A stretch of DNA of 64,000 nucleotides from Rhizophagus irregularis. Lineage: Eukaryota > Glomeromycota > Glomeromycetes > Glomerales > Glomeraceae. Below are positions 58,961 through 64,000 of this stretch, piece by piece. Location of the stretch: positions 2,170,001 through 2,234,000 of the forward strand of contig NC_089454.1 in assembly GCF_026210795.1 (NCBI RefSeq). The letters run 5' to 3'. The translations under genes were made by a program, and so were the position numbers. How positions within the stretch are numbered: the first letter of the stretch is position 1; every line of letters starts with the position of its first letter. The notes under the pieces are model-generated. The model saw only the letters and a program-made list of their open reading frames with translations, was not told the DNA's origin and searched no databases.

Positions 58961-60941
58961 ATTTTGAATTAGTAGACTTATTATTTATTTATTTCATTTA
59001 TTAACTGTATATTGCAAATAAATTATATTTGGATTCATTATTATTTCGTAAATATTAGTCTCCCTATTACGTAATTGATTGTGAAACATAGACTAAATAA
59101 ATTAGCCTTTTTTGACGAACTCTGCATTTTACGTATTAATCATGAAATCACGCCCCCGTATTAAAAAATAATGTTATTTGAAATTTTTTAATCGTGTATT
59201 GTTTATATTGTTTTTTAATCATTTATTAATATCTGTATTATTAAAATTTTCTTCATATTTTTTATTGAATTCATTGAATTAGTACTCATATAATATTGTT
59301 ACGATAAAAAAAAAATGTGACGAAATCACGTGATATAGCTGTTGATCAATGGTAATTACCGGGACGATTAATATTACCGATGAATGATCAACGTCACATA
59401 ACGGGAAGATCAATGTTCGAAATGTTTAATATATCAAATATATTAAATATATTGCACATATGGTATATATGGCACATATTAAACATTTTAAACATTTTTA
59501 GTTTGGAATTTTATGTATATATAGACCTGTAATTAGACCTGTAATTAGGATAATTCAATAAGAACATGTGTGAAGAATTTAATTAATAAAATGTTTACCC
59601 TTTAATATACACCTTAATTTTAAGTTTGGTTTTATATGGTTAATCTGCTTTCCTTTATTTGTGTCTGATTGTATGCGCCAGTGTGAAGCGATACTCTATT
59701 CACATCTGATTGGATTGATTTTAACATATACGTTGATCATTAAAATTACCTTCTGCTTTATTAAATATAAACATTTTTTAATGTATAGCTTATTTTTAAG
59801 CTTATAAGAACTGACCTCTAACAATATAATGTTATTTGAACTTTTTTTTTATATATTTTTCTTTAAATTCATTGAATTTTTACGTATTGTTGAATTTTTT
59901 TTATTGTAATGTATATCTTAAATAAATGTAAATGTATTTATTAAATATATATATAAGACTATATTCTGTTATAAAAATTACTTATTATACTAAATAGTTC
60001 TGTTTATCCAATTATGATTATTAAAAAGTGTTTGTTTAAAATCACGAGAAAGCAATAAAAAAAATTGATTACTTTCTAAATGATATGATACCAGATGCAT
60101 TTATTTTATTCAAGTTTTTAAAAAAATAAAGATGAACAATTCGAATATTTTATCTCACAAAATACCGTATTAATTGAAGGCTAATGAAATGAAACGAAAT
60201 TACGCACCTATTCGTAAATATAAAAAAGTCTTTCATCTTAATAAAATTTATATAGTAAAATTATTTTTTTATGAAAATGATATATATATATATATATATA
60301 TACCATTTTATAGTTTTATAATTGAACCTTAATGTTATTTATACTCAAAATAAAAATTTTACATCTTGTTTCAATTTCTCATAATCATCCATTAGCGATA
60401 TATTTATTATTTTATTCAAAATAATATTGGATTATTTTATTTATTTTATTCTAAAGAACTGCAAATTTCAAATAAATGTTTTAATGGATTTAGAGAATCA
60501 ATATTAACTTAATTTTACAATCGAGAATTATATTTAAAACATATCAATTAAAAGTAATACGCAGCGCACCATTAATTTTTGAAAATTAATCAAATAAATT
60601 GAATAATTGTTACCTATTGCCATTAAATAAAAAAAAAAATTTACATTTTAAAGTTATCAGGAATTTCTATATTTAAAGCTTCTAGGACTACAGCTGCACA
60701 ATCTTTACTTTACAATTTATTAATTTTTTCCCAGCTCCGTGTGTTTCTAAAAATAGGTCTGGGTTTGAGACTGTGGATTCAAAGCAATGTGAGCAGCCAA
60801 GTCTGGAAGAGTTTGGGTAATGCAAAAACTTCTGTTTTGGTAGAAGCAAAATGTGCGATAGCAGCTTTAAAAGTGATAGGGATATCAAGGTTCATGCCCA
60901 TTTTTGTTGTATTGTCTTCGTTACAAAGTAAGGAGTCATCA
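58961..60941. other. Intergenic AT-rich region
   Basis: No gene is supported. A (TA)n run lies at about 60280-60302, and nested ATATATT/ACATATT palindromes lie near 59430-59500. The ORFs at 60688 and 60741 overlap on opposite strands and lack domains. Confidence 0.5.
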
Positions 60942-61629
60942 ACCTACATCTGTCATTTCTGTAAAAACTCCATAAAAATGAGCCTTTCACGGATCCATTC
61001 ACGGAAAATGTAAATAGTAATTTGATAAATTCCGTAATATAAGGTTATTAATTCTGGAGATATAAGCCTTTTACTATGGAAAGCCGTCCTTGACAAAAGG
61101 TTGATATCCAGACATCATGTTGGATAATGTCTAGACATCATGTTTGATATATGTAGAATAATGTTTGTACATCATTCAACATGATGCTCAAGCATCAACC
61201 GACATGATGTCTTAGACATTATGTTACCAAATATAGTAAATTTTATTTTGTGTAACTCATAAATATACTATATTTGGCAATTTGATCAGCATGATGTCTA
61301 GACATCATGTCGGTTGATGTCTTTCACATCATGTTAAATAATGTACAAACATCATCCTACATATATCAAACATGATGTCTAGACATACCATCATGATGTC
61401 TAAATATTATATTTCATGATGTTTGGACATCAACCTTTTGTCAAGGACGGCTTTCCATATTTTACAGAAAAAAAGATCTGTGATCAAAATAATTCAAAAT
61501 TAATTAAATCACCTGATAAATTATTACCTGGCGAAATTTTTCAAAAAGTCGTTGTTATATATTTCCTGTACTTTATCTTCAATGGATAAATATGGAATAT
61601 AAAAAATCTGATTAACTTTTTTTACAGGG
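60942..61629 (+). mobile_element. CCCTATAAAA-ended MITE, copy F, interrupted
   Basis: It keeps TTTCACGGATCCATTCACGG, TTCCGTAATATAAGG and the terminal TTTTTTTACAGGGG. It is split by the foldback element at 61075-61459, and a further non-family stretch of about 115 bp lies at 61478-61592. The left terminus is degenerate. Confidence 0.7.
61075..61459. mobile_element. Foldback MITE, 385 bp, ACATGATGT-rich
   Basis: The two halves are inverted repeats almost to the centre: the outer 30 bases (TATGGAAAGCCGTCCTTGAC...) match perfectly, and the rest of each arm of about 190 bases matches with scattered changes. The arms are built from ACATCATGT, TCTAGACATCATG and similar words. A 6-bp duplication TTTTAC flanks it (61069-61074 and 61460-61465), and removal restores the host MITE. 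There is no coding capacity. Confidence 0.85.
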
Positions 61630-62850
61630 GTATGTCCAGTAATGATTGAGATTGAATATTAAAACAAATATACTGTAGAGTAGGTCATTTTTCAACGAGG
61701 TTGACATGTCGAGAGAGAATGGATAAGTGTATAATTAATAGTGTTAAATAGTGGGTGAGTGGGAGATGCCCATGTAACTTTATAATCAGTGATCGACAGT
61801 AACTCTGGCCAAGTTTATAATTCCGGCCAGAATTAAAACTTTTGCGTACTTGTTTGTCCAAAATCATATGATGTATAATGTCATAATTTAGGCTATTATA
61901 ACCCTATATCAGTTAATTTCAACCTTAGTATGAATGACCCAAGAAGTGGAATAAAGGTAAATCAAAAGATAAAGGTATGTAGCTGCCTAAAATAAAAGAC
62001 CGCGTGAGTGAACAGCCCTCTCCTGTAGTTACTGGGTATCAAAACTTTTTGATGACAGTGATGAAGGTCAAAGATAGGGAGTAACGTTTAGCTGCATAAT
62101 CAATAGAAGGATTAATTCGTCAACTTCAGACAAAAAAAGCAATATTTAATACAGAGTATTTTAATAATTTTTTCTTATTTAAAAATTTTATGCACAGTTT
62201 ACATAATATTAATCTATTTTATTTAAATTTAATTCATCAATTGCAAAAAATAAAAATATCGATCGTGTAGCCATAGTTACTTTTTTTTAAAAAAAAAATC
62301 TCATTGGATAGTTAAAAACTTAAAATTAGAGAATACAATTGTCTAATAAAACAGGAAACATGAATAATTCCAGAACTATAGCATATTTTCGGCAAAAGAA
62401 TGAATTAATAAAAAGACAAACACATTCGTTACTTTGAATATCCAGTAGTTAAAATTAGAAGAGGATATTTCAATGTTTTATGCTTTAAGACCGACATGTC
62501 AGTATATTGATTAAAAAAGATCTAAAGAAAAAAGATAGTCAATTTTCCGCTAAATAAAGGCTATTTGTGAATTTAGCTGAGTCCGTAGATTCATTCGAAC
62601 CTTTCATTTAGAAATTTTCATTTGTTCATACTCTTTAAATTTATATGTATTATATTTTATTGTAACTTAGTATATAATCTTTATTTAAGAATCGTAATTC
62701 ATACTTTGCAAGTTTAATTATCATGTGTTATATCCAATCCGTATTTTGTAATAAGTAATAAAATGTTTATACCATAATATAATATTTTTGAATTATAGAG
62801 TGATACTAAATCTTAATATTTTTATACACGATTCTTGACAAACCATTTTA
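61630..62850. other. Intergenic AT-rich region
   Basis: No supported gene and no clear repeat. It lies downstream of the BTB-TLDc relic. Confidence 0.5.
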
Positions 62851-64000
62851 TTAGTTATCATTTATAATCTGAAATACTTCATATTCTTCTACAGAAAAAT
62901 CATCTTCCATCTTTCTGATCTGTTTTTCATAAGAATTTTCCTGACAGTAACTTTTTTTATTTCTAAAAGAAGCTACACCTTCATGACCTCCATATATTGT
63001 AAGGTCTTTATCACCAATAAATGATGACCCGTAATGGTAACAATAACATATGGCATAATATTCATCCTTTACTCGACTAATAATATGATCTTTAATACTT
63101 TCTTTATTCATAAAAGAGAAAATAAAGCTATCTTTGGTAGTACCATAATCGCGGAAAATTCCATAATCATTTTTCCATTCAATCGGGTTATATTCTCCAA
63201 GAATTTCATTGGTATCTTTTACTTTAAATATTGTTACAGTATGAGATTGATTATCACATATTTCATGAAATCGTTTAGCTGTAAATCCATCACGAGATCC
63301 AAGAAGAATTAATTTGAATTCATATGAATTTTTTAATTCATCTGTAATTTCTAATCTATTAATCCATTTTGAAATTAATTCAGCATGTTGAGTTGTAATA
63401 ATTATTGAATCTAAGTTTTTAGAATTTTTGTCCAAAAAGTATTTAATCGTATCTTCATATAACTCTTCAGGAATAATCTTTATGCCTTATTCAAGAATTC
63501 TTTAGAAGTAAATTTAGTAAATTTAATAAAAGTAATAAATTGTTGCAAAGTATTTTTCAAGGATTTAAAATCATCATTTGAATAACATGAAGGGTCCAGG
63601 ATTTTGAGCAATACCCCATTTAAGTATATGTTCCCAAACTTGAACTTCTCCCATTTCATGATTATCATGTTGAATAAGAGAGATTAAAGCTTTTTCTGGA
63701 ATCGAAGTAAAATCACATGAACTGAAACGTTTTTCTGGATGTTTAAATATTAACTCTGTGCAAAACTTTGAAGATCCAAAAAGGAATCATTTTCAATGGT
63801 CATCTGGTATATTAGATTAAAATTTTGTTCTGTCCAGTTTTCATTGTTTTCAATCAAAAATAATTGTAAATGGGAAATTAATTCTTGAAGACTTAATTCA
63901 TTAGCGGCAACCAAGATCTTAACCAAGATCTTAATAATATCTAAAATATCATATTCTATTAAAGAAATTCTTCCTCCATAAATATACCTAAGATATAATA
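62851..64000 (-). pseudogene. BTB-BACK-TLDc gene, frameshifted, cut by window end
   Basis: The minus-strand sequence encodes BACK and TLDc regions, with the BTB exon beyond the window. The TLDc part is open (LILLGSRDGFTAKRFHEICD, ILGEYNPIEWKNDY, DSFIFSF, FSVEEYEVFQI). Upstream, three frame changes are visible: near 63478 after TSKEFLNKA, where about seven bases of the YKKI segment are missing; near 63600 after LKWGIAQNPG; and near 63768 in LDLQ-KFCTEL. A 12-base tandem duplication, AAGATCTTGGTT twice, adds KILV at about 63912-63935. It is a different subfamily from 22169, nearer to common Rhizophagus TLDc proteins. It is probably dead unless assembly errors explain all the shifts. Confidence 0.75.

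Noticed and set aside
60688-61013. Overlapping ORFs on both strands
   Set aside because: Neither has a recognised motif, and the plus-strand one runs into the MITE at 60942.
1-64000. LTR retrotransposon, LINE or rRNA/tRNA genes
   Set aside because: No reverse transcriptase, integrase, gag-like frame, paired long direct terminal repeats or conserved RNA gene sequence was recognised by eye; a covariance or profile search could still find decayed pieces.

Overview
The window is AT-rich nuclear DNA from a filamentous fungus. It most resembles an arbuscular mycorrhizal fungus of the Rhizophagus type (Glomeromycotina). The reasons are a Sel1-repeat array fused to a protein kinase, several BTB-BACK-TLDc genes, a Crinkler-like relic, a ZNFX1-like fragment, short introns of about 65-145 nt with GT..AG ends, and a dense load of DNA transposons and MITEs. 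The assignment rests on recognised protein families, not on a database match.

Layout. 0-1 kb: a broken Crinkler/nuclease-like gene. 3.3-4.7 kb: an intact three-exon SAM-domain gene. 5-14 kb: gene-poor DNA holding two hAT-type elements with perfect 8-bp target duplications, a Harbinger-like MITE, and a MULE-like MITE nested inside a CCCTATAAAA-ended MITE. 14.5-51 kb: three collinear units. Each has an uncharacterised Asn-rich gene (14.5, 31.1 and 42.3 kb) followed by a BTB-BACK-TLDc gene or relic (22.2-24.2, 40.9-41.9 and 49.3-51.1 kb), all on the minus strand. Only the first BTB-TLDc copy is intact, and it carries an N-terminal ubiquitin-like/Crinkler-like header. Next to it lies a truncated ZNFX1-like gene. 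At 27.5-29.6 kb there is an eroded multi-exon gene of an expanded family.

34.6-39.4 kb is the most striking feature: a complete 4758-bp Mutator-like transposon. It has 215-bp terminal inverted repeats that read as identical, a 9-bp target duplication, and one seven-exon gene predicted to encode an 1122-residue protein. That protein joins a zinc-ribbon region, a MULE DDE core, a SWIM finger and a C-terminal RTC4-like domain. The element sits inside the second duplicated unit and looks recent.

46-53 kb holds several palindromic MITEs, one built around a palindromic minisatellite. 53.9-59.0 kb is a four-exon gene for about 30 Sel1 repeats plus a protein kinase (1595 residues). 60.9-61.6 kb is a MITE with a 385-bp foldback element inserted in it. 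The window ends in a fourth, frameshifted BTB-BACK-TLDc copy.

Functionally, the intact genes look like signalling or adaptor proteins (SAM, BTB-TLDc, Sel1-kinase) and a transposase. I see no rRNA, tRNA, CRISPR array, LTR retrotransposon or bacterial-type operon.
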